This document shows positions 1-6,216 of a stretch of DNA of 61,050 nt, one piece after another. Location: the IMG/VR virus record IMGVR_UViG_3300032288_004306, positions 1 through 61,050 of that record. One strand, written 5' to 3'. The notes beneath the pieces were generated by a model. That model was not told the DNA's origin and ran no database searches. It saw nothing but the letters and a program-made list of their open reading frames with translations. Every line of letters begins with the position of its first letter. The first letter of the stretch is position 1. This stretch comes from a virus. Made by a program: the position numbers and the translations under genes.

Positions 1-1
1 A

Positions 2-250
2 ATGAAGAAATTAATCATTGGATTGATTATGTTATCTGCGCCAGCGATGGCTCAAGACCGCGTGACGCAGTATGACTTTGACAAGGATGGCAAAGTTTCT
101 TTTGAAGATGTAAATCGTTATTGTACAGTATCAAGGGGTCTCTTTGATCGCGCTGATAAAGATAGCGATGGCTTTTTGAGTAACTCAGAAATGCGTCAAG
201 CAAATCGCTATTTGTTCTCACGCTGCATGGAAGTACCAAAAAACGGGTAA
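2..250 (+). CDS. Small secreted EF-hand protein
   Basis: An 82-residue protein. Residues 1-17 form a signal peptide (Lys-Lys, a hydrophobic core, then Ala-Met-Ala before Gln18), so it probably leaves the cytoplasm. Two EF-hand calcium loops follow. Loop 1 covers residues 25-36, with Asp at 25, 27 and 29, Gly30 and Asp36. Loop 2 covers residues 52-63, with Asp at 52, 54 and 56, Gly57 and Glu63, a textbook 12-residue loop. Two cysteines (41 and about 75) could pair after export. The start lies two bases from the window edge, so its ribosome binding site is out of sight, but the signal peptide supports this start. Rubredoxin follows 5 bases downstream. Calcium binding is well supported; the role in infection is unknown. 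Confidence 0.75.
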   Translation: MKKLIIGLIMLSAPAMAQDRVTQYDFDKDGKVSFEDVNRYCTVSRGLFDRADKDSDGFLSNSEMRQANRYLFSRCMEVPKNG

Positions 251-255
251 TTATT

Positions 256-402
256 ATGGCTGACGAAGTCGAACATGTTTGTATTATTTGTGGCTGGAAA
301 TATGATGAGAACAAATATGGGAAATGGGAAGATCTCTCAGATGACTTCGAATGTCCTGATTGTCGTTCAGAAAAAGATCTATTTGAAGAAAGAAAATTTT
401 AA
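256..402 (+). CDS. Rubredoxin
   Basis: A 48-residue protein with both rubredoxin knuckles: CIICGWKYD near the N-terminus and ECPDC near the C-terminus, which together supply the four cysteines of an Fe(SCys)4 site. The spacer carries the expected Trp-Glu-Asp-Leu and Asp-Asp-Phe pattern, and the tail has the usual charged-Asp-Leu-Phe ending. Rubredoxins are about 52-54 residues, so this is a compact but complete member. It is a cytoplasmic one-electron carrier. It sits 5 bases after the EF-hand gene and 16 bases before ahpD, so the two redox genes are probably cotranscribed. In bacteria rubredoxins feed electrons to peroxide- and oxygen-scavenging enzymes. That this one serves the neighbouring AhpD is inference. 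Confidence 0.88.
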   Translation: MADEVEHVCIICGWKYDENKYGKWEDLSDDFECPDCRSEKDLFEERKF

Positions 403-418
403 AAGGATGGATTATTAA

Positions 419-931
419 ATGAACTGGGTAAATGTAATCAAAGAAGGTTTGCCAGAATATGCAAAAGATACAAGATTAAATCTTGATGCCGTTCTGCTGC
501 GTAGTTCAATTGATCCTACTGTAGCGCAAGGATGCGCACTTGCTGCAGCATTTGCGGCTGGTAATGCTAGACTAGCGACAGCAATCGACGCAGAAATCAC
601 TGATCGTAAGGAAGCCGACGCTGCGTTGACTGCTGCCTCTATCATGGCACAGAATAATGTTTGGTATCCATACGTTGAAATGGCTGATGATCCCACACTC
701 AAAGGATTGCCTGCGCAACTTCGTATGAACGGTATCATGAATCACGGTGGCACTTCGAAGATCAACTTCGAAGCATATTCTCTCTCTGCCTCAATCGTAG
801 GCAAATGCCACTTCTGTGTGAAGGCTCACTATGATACTCTCAAGAAAGAGGGTATGACAGTTGAGCAACTTCGCGATGTTGGTCGTATTGCGGCAGTGAT
901 TAATTCTGTAGCAAAGGTTTTAAACGGCTGA
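419..931 (+). CDS. ahpD: AhpD-like alkylhydroperoxidase
   Basis: A 170-residue, mostly helical protein of the AhpD/carboxymuconolactone decarboxylase fold. The active-site motif reads KCHFCVKAH: Cys130, Cys133 and His137. It is followed by the typical helix with LKKEG and a hydrophobic C-terminal helix. AhpD reduces hydroperoxides through its CxxC pair and can act as the electron donor for AhpC. The length is close to bacterial AhpD (about 175). An AGGA ribosome binding site lies about 12 bases upstream of the ATG. It follows rubredoxin directly, giving a two-gene peroxide-handling module. No ahpC-like gene is visible in the window, so it either acts alone or partners with host AhpC. Confidence 0.88.
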   Translation: MNWVNVIKEGLPEYAKDTRLNLDAVLLRSSIDPTVAQGCALAAAFAAGNARLATAIDAEITDRKEADAALTAASIMAQNNVWYPYVEMADDPTLKGLPAQLRMNGIMNHGGTSKINFEAYSLSASIVGKCHFCVKAHYDTLKKEGMTVEQLRDVGRIAAVINSVAKVLNG

Positions 932-937
932 TACATT

Positions 938-1591
938 ATGCCTGATTTTTATTGCATGGGAAATTATCGCCCATTAAGTAAGGTTGAAGATACTGACCTT
1001 ATTCATGAATTGTTTTCTGTAAAGATTTTTGTAGAAGAGAATTTCTTATCACCAGAGCAATGTGCTGAATTTCTTTTTTATGCTAAGAATGAAGATAGAA
1101 AAGAACACAAATTAATTTACGGCGAAGGAAAAAGTTCTCATGCAAAACAACCATTTTTTAATCAAATACCTAATCGCAACAAAATAATCTCTGCTATTCA
1201 AAATAGAATTGATTTTTATTCTAATTCAATTGGAATGAATTCATGTTTTTTTGATGTTAACACCTCATGGTGTAATATTCAACAACTCAATAGTTCTTTG
1301 CAATTTCATGCCCACACTAGAAGCCAAATAACTGGAGTCATTTTTATTCATGTGGATTCTAACTCAGCGCCATTACAATTTATAAATCCCAATTATGGTG
1401 CATTTTATCATGACAATGGTGATATCATAAAACCTACAAATACACCAATAGTTTCTTATAGACCAAAAAATGGTGATTTGATACTATTCCCATCTTGGCT
1501 AGTTCATGGAAATATAAATAATCAAACAAATAATAGAACAGTAATAAGTTTTAATTGTATTAATCAAGTTCCAATTAAGGGTGATTTATGA
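938..1591 (+). CDS. 2OG-Fe(II) oxygenase, TIGR02466-like
   Basis: A 217-residue protein resembling the phage-borne TIGR02466 family of putative 2-oxoglutarate/Fe(II) oxygenases. The double-stranded beta-helix core shows HAHTRSQITGVIF (His124, His126), then a strand with PLQFINP, then GDLILFPSWLVHG (distal metal ligand His190), then an NRTVISFN strand whose Arg would bind 2-oxoglutarate. The first 90 residues are less conserved. It begins 6 bases after ahpD. Its last codons overlap the next ATG (ATGA), so translation is probably coupled. The substrate is unknown. A second member of the same family lies at 3979-4575. The fold is well supported, the activity is inferred. Confidence 0.7.
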   Translation: MPDFYCMGNYRPLSKVEDTDLIHELFSVKIFVEENFLSPEQCAEFLFYAKNEDRKEHKLIYGEGKSSHAKQPFFNQIPNRNKIISAIQNRIDFYSNSIGMNSCFFDVNTSWCNIQQLNSSLQFHAHTRSQITGVIFIHVDSNSAPLQFINPNYGAFYHDNGDIIKPTNTPIVSYRPKNGDLILFPSWLVHGNINNQTNNRTVISFNCINQVPIKGDL

Positions 1592-1746
1592 ATGATTCAA
1601 AACAATATCCATGCGCATGCGGACGCAGTCCGACTGGCTATTGCATTGGCTTGCATGCAATGACAACTGAGCAATACAAGAAGTATCTTGAAGAGCAACA
1701 AAAGTCTTTGAATGAACAAATAAAACCACAGTTTTTAAGAGATTAA
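1588..1746 (+). CDS. CDGSH-like cysteine mini-protein
   Basis: A 52-residue ORF starting in an ATGA overlap with the preceding oxygenase. The N-terminal part reads CACGRSPTGYCIGLH, that is C-x-C-x2-S-x4-C-x-G-x-H. This closely follows the CDGSH iron-sulfur signature C-x-C-x2-(S/T)-x3-P-x-C-D-G-x-H, but is one residue shorter before the third cysteine and has Ile in place of Asp. The three cysteines and the histidine needed for a 3Cys-1His [2Fe-2S] site are all present. The rest (QYKKYLEEQQKSLNEQ) is a charged helix. It could bind 2Fe-2S or zinc; sequence alone cannot decide. It lies between an Fe(II) enzyme and the tmRNA, in a stretch rich in iron proteins. Confidence 0.6.
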   Translation: MNDSKQYPCACGRSPTGYCIGLHAMTTEQYKKYLEEQQKSLNEQIKPQFLRD

Positions 1747-1765
1747 TGGTTGTAAACTGACAATT

Positions 1766-2027
1766 AAAGGTGTTCTGGACTCGGGTTCGACCCCCGACAT
1801 CTCCACCAAATGCCCATCACCTCTGCAGCAATGTACGTGGTGGCTATCTTATGGGGATGAATTTGGCTTCGACAGGGCAAGTAATAACCTGACAGCAACC
1901 AGTGAGGCGACTGACTTAATCAGCGCAAACAAAGTAAACGCAAACGACGATTACTTCGAAATGGCTCTCGCTGCTTAATTGCAGTATGAGATTACCAGAG
2001 TTGACCGCTTGGTAACAGAAAGGTCTG
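1766..2027 (+). ncRNA. ssrA: Circularly permuted (two-piece) tmRNA
   Basis: The acceptor half comes first: T-arm stem 1781-1785 with 1793-1797 and loop TTCGACC, then the 3-prime acceptor strand CATCTCC (1798-1804) and encoded ACCA (1805-1808). After a 44-base spacer comes the coding half, which opens with GGGGATG at 1853. That strand pairs exactly with CATCTCC and keeps the G3-U pair that marks alanine charging. D-like TTTGGCTTCGAC follows. A P2 helix can form between 1768-1774 and 1883-1890. The tag frame is 1940-1978. Downstream, 1992-1997 pairs with 2010-2015, and loop bases 2003-2006 (GACC) pair with 2022-2025 (GGTC), an H-type pseudoknot. Order acceptor-spacer-coding is the two-piece form that needs processing of the spacer. 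The mature 5-prime end is not fixed by sequence. It would rescue stalled ribosomes during infection. Confidence 0.9.
1940..1978 (+). other. tmRNA proteolysis-tag reading frame
   Basis: The resume codon GCA at 1940 opens a 12-codon frame encoding ANDDYFEMALAA, ending in TAA at 1976. The start AND and the end ALAA match bacterial SsrA tags; the terminal Ala-Ala is what ClpXP recognises. The bases just upstream (AAAGTAAAC) occupy the place that sets the resume frame in other tmRNAs. Confidence 0.9.
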
Positions 2028-2059
2028 GGATGGTGGTGCGAACCACCATCCTTTTCTTT
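2028..2059 (+). terminator. Intrinsic terminator of the tmRNA
   Basis: A perfect 10-bp stem, GGATGGTGGT (2028-2037) with ACCACCATCC (2042-2051), closes a GCGA (GNRA-type) tetraloop and is followed by TTTTCTTT. It ends the tmRNA transcript 27 bases before the lysin start. Confidence 0.88.
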
Positions 2060-2085
2060 CCACTGCAATAATGGAGGCAACTAAC

Positions 2086-2724
2086 ATGAATGCAGTAGAT
2101 ATATTACATAATGTAGAAAATTATTTTGATCGCAATCACAATTTGTTCTGTATGTGGGGTGGGCTTTTCTCGCTCATATTTTTTGGAATCTTTATCCCAT
2201 ATAGAATGTTGGCAATACAAGAGGCAACCCTAACTGCTCAGTTGTCAGCATATCAAACACAAAACTCATATCTTGCCACGCAAGTGAATGATATGTCAAG
2301 AGAGATGAAGTTCTTGCAACTCAGTTATGACGAAAAGAAAAAAGTCATGCGCGAAGTTGATTGTCTTGCAAAGAACATTTACTTCGAAGCACGAGGAGAA
2401 CCACGCGCTGGCAAGATTGCTGTTGCTGAAGTGACGATGAATCGTGTCAAGAGTAAACAATTCCCTCGTTCTGTTTGCGGTGTCGTCTATCAAAAGACCA
2501 AAGGCACTTGCCAGTTCTCTTGGGTCTGTGAAGGTAATAAAACAATTCGCAATCGTTCAGCATGGAAAGAGTCCTTGCAAATTGCTGAAACGATATTGAT
2601 TTTAGACAGAGACTATGGTATAATTGGATCTGCAAAGTATTTTCATGCAGACTATGTTGACCCTGAGTGGGCAGAACGCAAAAAATTGATTCGCAAGATT
2701 GGCAATCACATATTTTATCATTGA
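2086..2724 (+). CDS. Membrane-anchored SleB-type cell wall hydrolase
   Basis: The start at 2086 is preferred because GGAGG lies at 2073-2077, the right distance upstream; an in-frame ATG at 2071 would include that site. The 212-residue product has one transmembrane segment (about residues 20-42, FCMWGGLFSLIFFGIFIP), then a coiled region, then a Hydrolase_2/SleB domain (about residues 95-212). Domain hallmarks are AKNIYFEARGEP with the catalytic-type Glu, VAEVTMNRV, CQFSW, AKYFHADYVDPEW and GNHIFY. SleB enzymes cleave peptidoglycan glycan strands. A signal-anchored hydrolase fits a phage endolysin or an internal wall-remodelling enzyme. No other endolysin is visible in the window. The role in lysis is inferred. 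Confidence 0.8.
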   Translation: MNAVDILHNVENYFDRNHNLFCMWGGLFSLIFFGIFIPYRMLAIQEATLTAQLSAYQTQNSYLATQVNDMSREMKFLQLSYDEKKKVMREVDCLAKNIYFEARGEPRAGKIAVAEVTMNRVKSKQFPRSVCGVVYQKTKGTCQFSWVCEGNKTIRNRSAWKESLQIAETILILDRDYGIIGSAKYFHADYVDPEWAERKKLIRKIGNHIFYH

Positions 2725-2730
2725 GGCTTT

Positions 2731-3759
2731 ATGAGAATTATTGAAGACGTTAAATTGGACTATAAAGATGTCCTGATTACTCCGAAACGATCTACGCTCT
2801 CATCAAGGAGTCAAGTAAGCCTCGAAAGAACTTTCACTTTTAGAAGCGGCAATAGTTGGAAAGGTGTTCCCATTATTGCTGCTAACATGGACGGTGTTGG
2901 CACATTTGAGATGGATGCTGAGTTGAACAAACACAAGATGATGGTTGCGGTGACCAAGCATTACTCTCAAGAAGATCTTATTGATCACTTTATACAAAAA
3001 TTTAACAGCAGCGTCTACTCGATGGGCATCTCAGACGCAGACTTATACAAATTTAATAAAGTTGTTGAATCAAATATTGTAAAGAACTGGAATATCAAAG
3101 TTTGTATTGATGTTGCAAACGGATACACGCAAAGTTTCGTGGACTTTATTAAAGAGTTCCGCGATGATCATCCAAATGTTTTATTGATGGCAGGTAATGT
3201 TGTCACACCAGAAATGACAGAGGAACTAATTCTTGCAGGTGTGGATATTGTCAAAGTTGGTATTGGTCCTGGTTCTGTTTGCACTACACGCAAAAAGACA
3301 GGCGTCGGCTACCCGCAGTTGAGTGCAGTTATTGAGTGCGCGGATGCAGCACATGGTCTCAGGGGTCATATCATAGCGGATGGAGGGTGTTCCGTTCCTG
3401 GAGACGTAGTGAAAGCATTCGCTGCGGGAGCCGATTTTGTGATGCTTGGTGGAATGTTGGCTGGTCACAAGGAAGGTGGAGCAACTCCGCTGGGTGGAAA
3501 TAAATTCTACGGAATGAGTTCAGATACTGCAATGGATTTGCATAATGGTGGTGTTGCTAATTACAGAGCATCTGAGGGTAAGACTGTAGAGATTCCATAT
3601 CGTGGCGAGGTTAAACTTACTATGCAAGATATTTTGGGTGGATTACGTTCGGCATGTACATATGTGGGGGCAAGTGAATTGAAAGAGTTGAGTAAGCGCA
3701 CAACATTTGTTCGTGTGACTCAGCAGTTGAACAATTCCTTGAGTGCGTATGAGGTCTAA
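2731..3759 (+). CDS. guaC: GMP reductase
   Basis: A 342-residue TIM-barrel enzyme of the IMPDH/GMPR family, without CBS domains and close to the usual GuaC length of about 347. Diagnostic GMPR stretches are [15 protein letters not shown], the catalytic loop [12 protein letters not shown] with its cysteine, [18 protein letters not shown] and [15 protein letters not shown] reductase converts GMP to IMP using NADPH. In a phage it could divert guanine nucleotides toward adenine nucleotides for replication of an AT-rich genome; that purpose is inference. It starts 6 bases after the lysin and ends 1 base before gp33, so it belongs to the same operon. IMP dehydrogenase is less likely because of the length and the [12 protein letters not shown] motif. 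Confidence 0.92.
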   Translation: MRIIEDVKLDYKDVLITPKRSTLSSRSQVSLERTFTFRSGNSWKGVPIIAANMDGVGTFEMDAELNKHKMMVAVTKHYSQEDLIDHFIQKFNSSVYSMGISDADLYKFNKVVESNIVKNWNIKVCIDVANGYTQSFVDFIKEFRDDHPNVLLMAGNVVTPEMTEELILAGVDIVKVGIGPGSVCTTRKKTGVGYPQLSAVIECADAAHGLRGHIIADGGCSVPGDVVKAFAAGADFVMLGGMLAGHKEGGATPLGGNKFYGMSSDTAMDLHNGGVANYRASEGKTVEIPYRGEVKLTMQDILGGLRSACTYVGASELKELSKRTTFVRVTQQLNNSLSAYEV

Positions 3760-3760
3760 C

Positions 3761-3982
3761 ATGGCAAGCCGTGAAGAAAAAAATAACTTCTCTATGATGA
3801 TCATGAATTTGGCGATTTCAGAAAAGATCGATCATATGGATGCAATTACTTCTTATTGCGAACGAAATAATCTTGAGATTGAAGTTGCTGCAAGTTTGAT
3901 CAATGACTCTCTGAAGAGCATCATTGAGGGTGAAGCCATGGAGTTAAGATTTTTGCCACGAGGAAGTCGATTGCCATTATGA
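3761..3982 (+). CDS. 33: gp33-like late transcription coactivator
   Basis: A 73-residue protein resembling gp33 of aquatic T4-like phages: MASREEKN start, MDAI, YCERNNLEIEVAA, and the characteristic end LRFLPRGSRLPL. In T4, gp33 binds the RNA polymerase beta flap and links the late sigma factor gp55 to the sliding clamp gp45 for late transcription. The start at 3761 has GAGGT at 3751-3755; a longer in-frame start at 3743 would lie inside guaC. Its stop overlaps the next ATG. Neither gp55 nor gp45 is in the window. The assignment rests on the C-terminal signature and size. Confidence 0.75.
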   Translation: MASREEKNNFSMMIMNLAISEKIDHMDAITSYCERNNLEIEVAASLINDSLKSIIEGEAMELRFLPRGSRLPL

Positions 3983-4575
3983 TGGAAACACATCATTATT
4001 TTCCAACTGCGATTTCCTCAGGGATAAATGTGCCATTGGCAGAAAAGATGTTGCCAATTGTAAAAAAATATTTGGAAGATGATAAGTGTACTAAAAATTT
4101 AGGGTATAAGACTACTTTTTCGGCTTGTCAACTTCACCAATATCCTGAATTTAATGAATTCAGTAATTATGTTTGTGATTTAGGTCATAAATTCTTAGAC
4201 AGACAAGGTTATGATAGCCGATCACTTAATTTGTCAACACAAATGTTTGCAAATGAAATGCATTCTGGTGATGAGCATATGCAGCACACTCATCCAAATT
4301 GTTTGTTGTCTGGTGTTTTCTACTTACAGGTAGATAGCGAATCATCGCCTTTGGTTTTTATAGACCCGAGACCATTTAGAAAATTTTTTTCGTTAAAACA
4401 TAGTCGATTGACAGAGTTTAATCAAGCAGAATATTCTTTTAATGTTGAGAACGGATTAATTATAATGTGGGAATCTTGGTTAGAACATTATGTTCCTAAA
4501 AATTTGAATTTAAATGGTAGTAGAATATCATTGGTGTTTAATATATCAACACCAACATTACAGAATCAAAGGTAG
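3979..4575 (+). CDS. 2OG-Fe(II) oxygenase, TIGR02466-like
   Basis: A 198-residue protein, paralogous in pattern to 938-1591. The core shows QHTHPNCLLSGVFYL (His103, His105), SPLVFIDPRP, then GLIIMWESWLEHYV (distal ligand His170), then SRISLVFNIS whose Arg fits 2-oxoglutarate binding. The FIDPRP segment is typical of the TIGR02466 family. The ATG at 3979 overlaps the gp33 stop codon, so translation is probably coupled. The substrate is unknown. It lies between transcription and replication genes rather than near the fibres, so a nucleotide or host-protein target is as likely as a virion target. Confidence 0.7.
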   Translation: MMETHHYFPTAISSGINVPLAEKMLPIVKKYLEDDKCTKNLGYKTTFSACQLHQYPEFNEFSNYVCDLGHKFLDRQGYDSRSLNLSTQMFANEMHSGDEHMQHTHPNCLLSGVFYLQVDSESSPLVFIDPRPFRKFFSLKHSRLTEFNQAEYSFNVENGLIIMWESWLEHYVPKNLNLNGSRISLVFNISTPTLQNQR

Positions 4576-4586
4576 GAACATATTCA

Positions 4587-5195
4587 GTGAACGGATACGA
4601 TTTGTATTGCATCTATCAAGCCATCAAGTTGCACTTCACGTCAGAGAGTTATAACTTCTTTCAATATGATGGCAAAACTCGAGTATCAGTAGATGCATTT
4701 CAAAAACGTCGTGACAAGTTTCTATTCCACCGCCTTGCGCGCAAGTATCGCGACGATGAGATGGTTCCATTTCTGGTTGCTAATTTTGTACACAGTGACG
4801 ATAACTGGACCAAGTCATTGCTTGAAGACCAGGCTGAAGAAACTTATAGGGATTGGAAACGAACCACGGATTCGATGACCAAAGTGTATCTGGAAGATCT
4901 GCAAAAGATTTGCCCTGATCCAAAAGAGTTTAACAATTTATTTAAAGTTGAAGATGGACAGTTTCCAAAACTGTTAGTGGCATTTCTCCAAAAAGATGTG
5001 ACGATTGAGACTCTTGTGATTCTTAATAACATCTTCAACTTTATTCAAATTTGGGACAAGAAGATTTCAGATGATATCATCTATCCCAAGGTGTCAAGAA
5101 AGGTGCGCAAGTATGGTGCTTTTCTTGCGGTGAACGTTGACAAGTATAAGCAACTGACAAAGGAAACTTTACTTGCGAACGAAAATGCTATATAA
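4587..5195 (+). CDS. 59: gp59 helicase loader
   Basis: A 202-residue protein matching T4 gp59, the loader that places gp41 helicase on gp32-coated single-stranded DNA at forks. Seen motifs are YQAIKLHFTS, FFQYDGKTRVSVDAFQKR, VANFVHSD and WKRTTDSM, in the family order. The length is close to T4 gp59 (217). It starts with GTG; AGGA at 4574-4577 sits 9 bases upstream. Its neighbour gp32 is its known physical partner. A sigma70-like promoter for gp32 lies across its last codons. Confidence 0.85.
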   Translation: MNGYDLYCIYQAIKLHFTSESYNFFQYDGKTRVSVDAFQKRRDKFLFHRLARKYRDDEMVPFLVANFVHSDDNWTKSLLEDQAEETYRDWKRTTDSMTKVYLEDLQKICPDPKEFNNLFKVEDGQFPKLLVAFLQKDVTIETLVILNNIFNFIQIWDKKISDDIIYPKVSRKVRKYGAFLAVNVDKYKQLTKETLLANENAI

Positions 5196-5196
5196 T
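5168..5196 (+). promoter_or_regulatory. Candidate sigma70-type promoter for gp32
   Basis: TTTACT (5168-5173, four of six matches to the -35 consensus), a 17-base spacer, then a perfect TATAAT (5191-5196). It overlaps the end of gp59 and would give gp32 its own transcript with a leader of about 60 bases. The remaining leader (5197-5261) shows nothing else clear apart from GGAG just before the gp32 start. Confidence 0.55.
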
Positions 5197-5261
5197 GATA
5201 TGGTAATGAAGAAAGTGGACAAGTCGATATACATTAATACTACGCTATACGGAGAATACAA

Positions 5262-6161
5262 ATGAGTCTAGCAAATCTAAAGAACAAGAGTTCTTCTCTT
5301 GATAAGTTGAAGAAGGCAGTTGAGCAATCTTCTGCTGGTAACACTGGTGGCAAGAACATTGATGATCGTTTTTGGCAACCAGAAGTTGACGCTGCTGGCA
5401 ACGGATACGCAGTTATCCGCTTCCTCGATACGCCAGCCGTCGATGGTGAAGATGGTCTGCCGTGGGTACAAATTTGGTCACACGGTTTCCAAGGTCCAGG
5501 TGGTTGGTACATTGAGAATTCTCTCACAACTCTTGGCAAGACCGATCCTGTTTCTGAGTACAACACTGTTCTGTGGAACTCAGGCGTCGAAGCAAACAAA
5601 GAAATTGCTCGCAAACAAAAGCGCAAGTTGACCTACATCGCAAACATTCTTGTAGTTTCTGACGCCAAGCGTCCGCAAAATGAAGGCAAGGTGTTCTTGT
5701 TCAAGTTCGGAAAGAAGATTTTCGACAAGATCAAGGAGCAACTTGAGCCGCAATTTGCTGATGAGACTCCAATGAATCCGTTTGACTTCTGGAAGGGTGC
5801 GAACTTCAAGGTCAAGATTCGTAACGTCGAAGGCTATCGCAACTATGACAAGTCGGAGTTTGAGGCTCCTGCTGCATTGTTGAATGGTGATGATGCGAAG
5901 ATTGAGCAGGTTTGGAAGTCTGCATATTCACTCAAGGATTTCTTGAAGCCTGATAACTTCAAGTCCTATGATGAACTCAAGGCGAAGTTAGACAAGGTTC
6001 TTGGTGCTGGTGGCGTTGCTGGCGCAACCGCAAAGCGAGTTGATGATGAGGAAGCAGCCGCTCCTGTCATTCGCTCTGCTCCAGCCAAGAAAGTAACTGC
6101 TGAGAATGTCAGCGTCGATGATGACGATATGGCGTTCTTCGAGAAACTTGCCGCTGAGTAA
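5262..6161 (+). CDS. 32: gp32 single-stranded DNA-binding protein
   Basis: A 299-residue homologue of T4 gp32 (301), which coats single-stranded DNA in replication, recombination and repair. The N-terminal basic region (LKNKSSSLDKLKKAV) corresponds to the cooperativity domain. The OB core carries LWNSGVEANKE, KRKLTYIANILVVSD and GKVFLFKFGKKIFDKI, a conserved family block, then NPFDFWKGANFKVKI. The C-terminus is acidic (DDDDMAFFEKLAAE), as in the protein-docking tail of gp32. The protein has no cysteine at all. Where T4 has its CPVC zinc ligands this protein reads DPVSEYN, so the zinc site is lost. It has its own candidate promoter upstream and an intrinsic terminator downstream. Confidence 0.93.
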   Translation: MSLANLKNKSSSLDKLKKAVEQSSAGNTGGKNIDDRFWQPEVDAAGNGYAVIRFLDTPAVDGEDGLPWVQIWSHGFQGPGGWYIENSLTTLGKTDPVSEYNTVLWNSGVEANKEIARKQKRKLTYIANILVVSDAKRPQNEGKVFLFKFGKKIFDKIKEQLEPQFADETPMNPFDFWKGANFKVKIRNVEGYRNYDKSEFEAPAALLNGDDAKIEQVWKSAYSLKDFLKPDNFKSYDELKAKLDKVLGAGGVAGATAKRVDDEEAAAPVIRSAPAKKVTAENVSVDDDDMAFFEKLAAE

Positions 6162-6190
6162 TTTCGATTAGAAAACCGTAGATGTTTTCA

Positions 6191-6216
6191 GGGGGACTTC
6201 GAAGTCCCCCTTTTTT
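6191..6216 (+). terminator. Intrinsic terminator after gp32
   Basis: A perfect 10-bp inverted repeat, GGGGGACTTC (6191-6200) and GAAGTCCCCC (6201-6210), followed by six T residues. It ends the rightward early/replication unit exactly where the leftward tail unit also ends. On the minus strand no T-run follows the stem, so leftward stopping would be weaker. Confidence 0.9.

Noticed and set aside
1513-1520. TATAAATA inside the oxygenase gene as a late promoter
   Set aside because: It lies within coding sequence encoding N-I-N-N, far from the next start. Chance matches are expected in AT-rich DNA.
2731-3759. IMP dehydrogenase instead of GMP reductase
   Set aside because: There are no CBS domains, the length is about 340, and [12 protein letters not shown] and the surrounding block fit GMP reductase.
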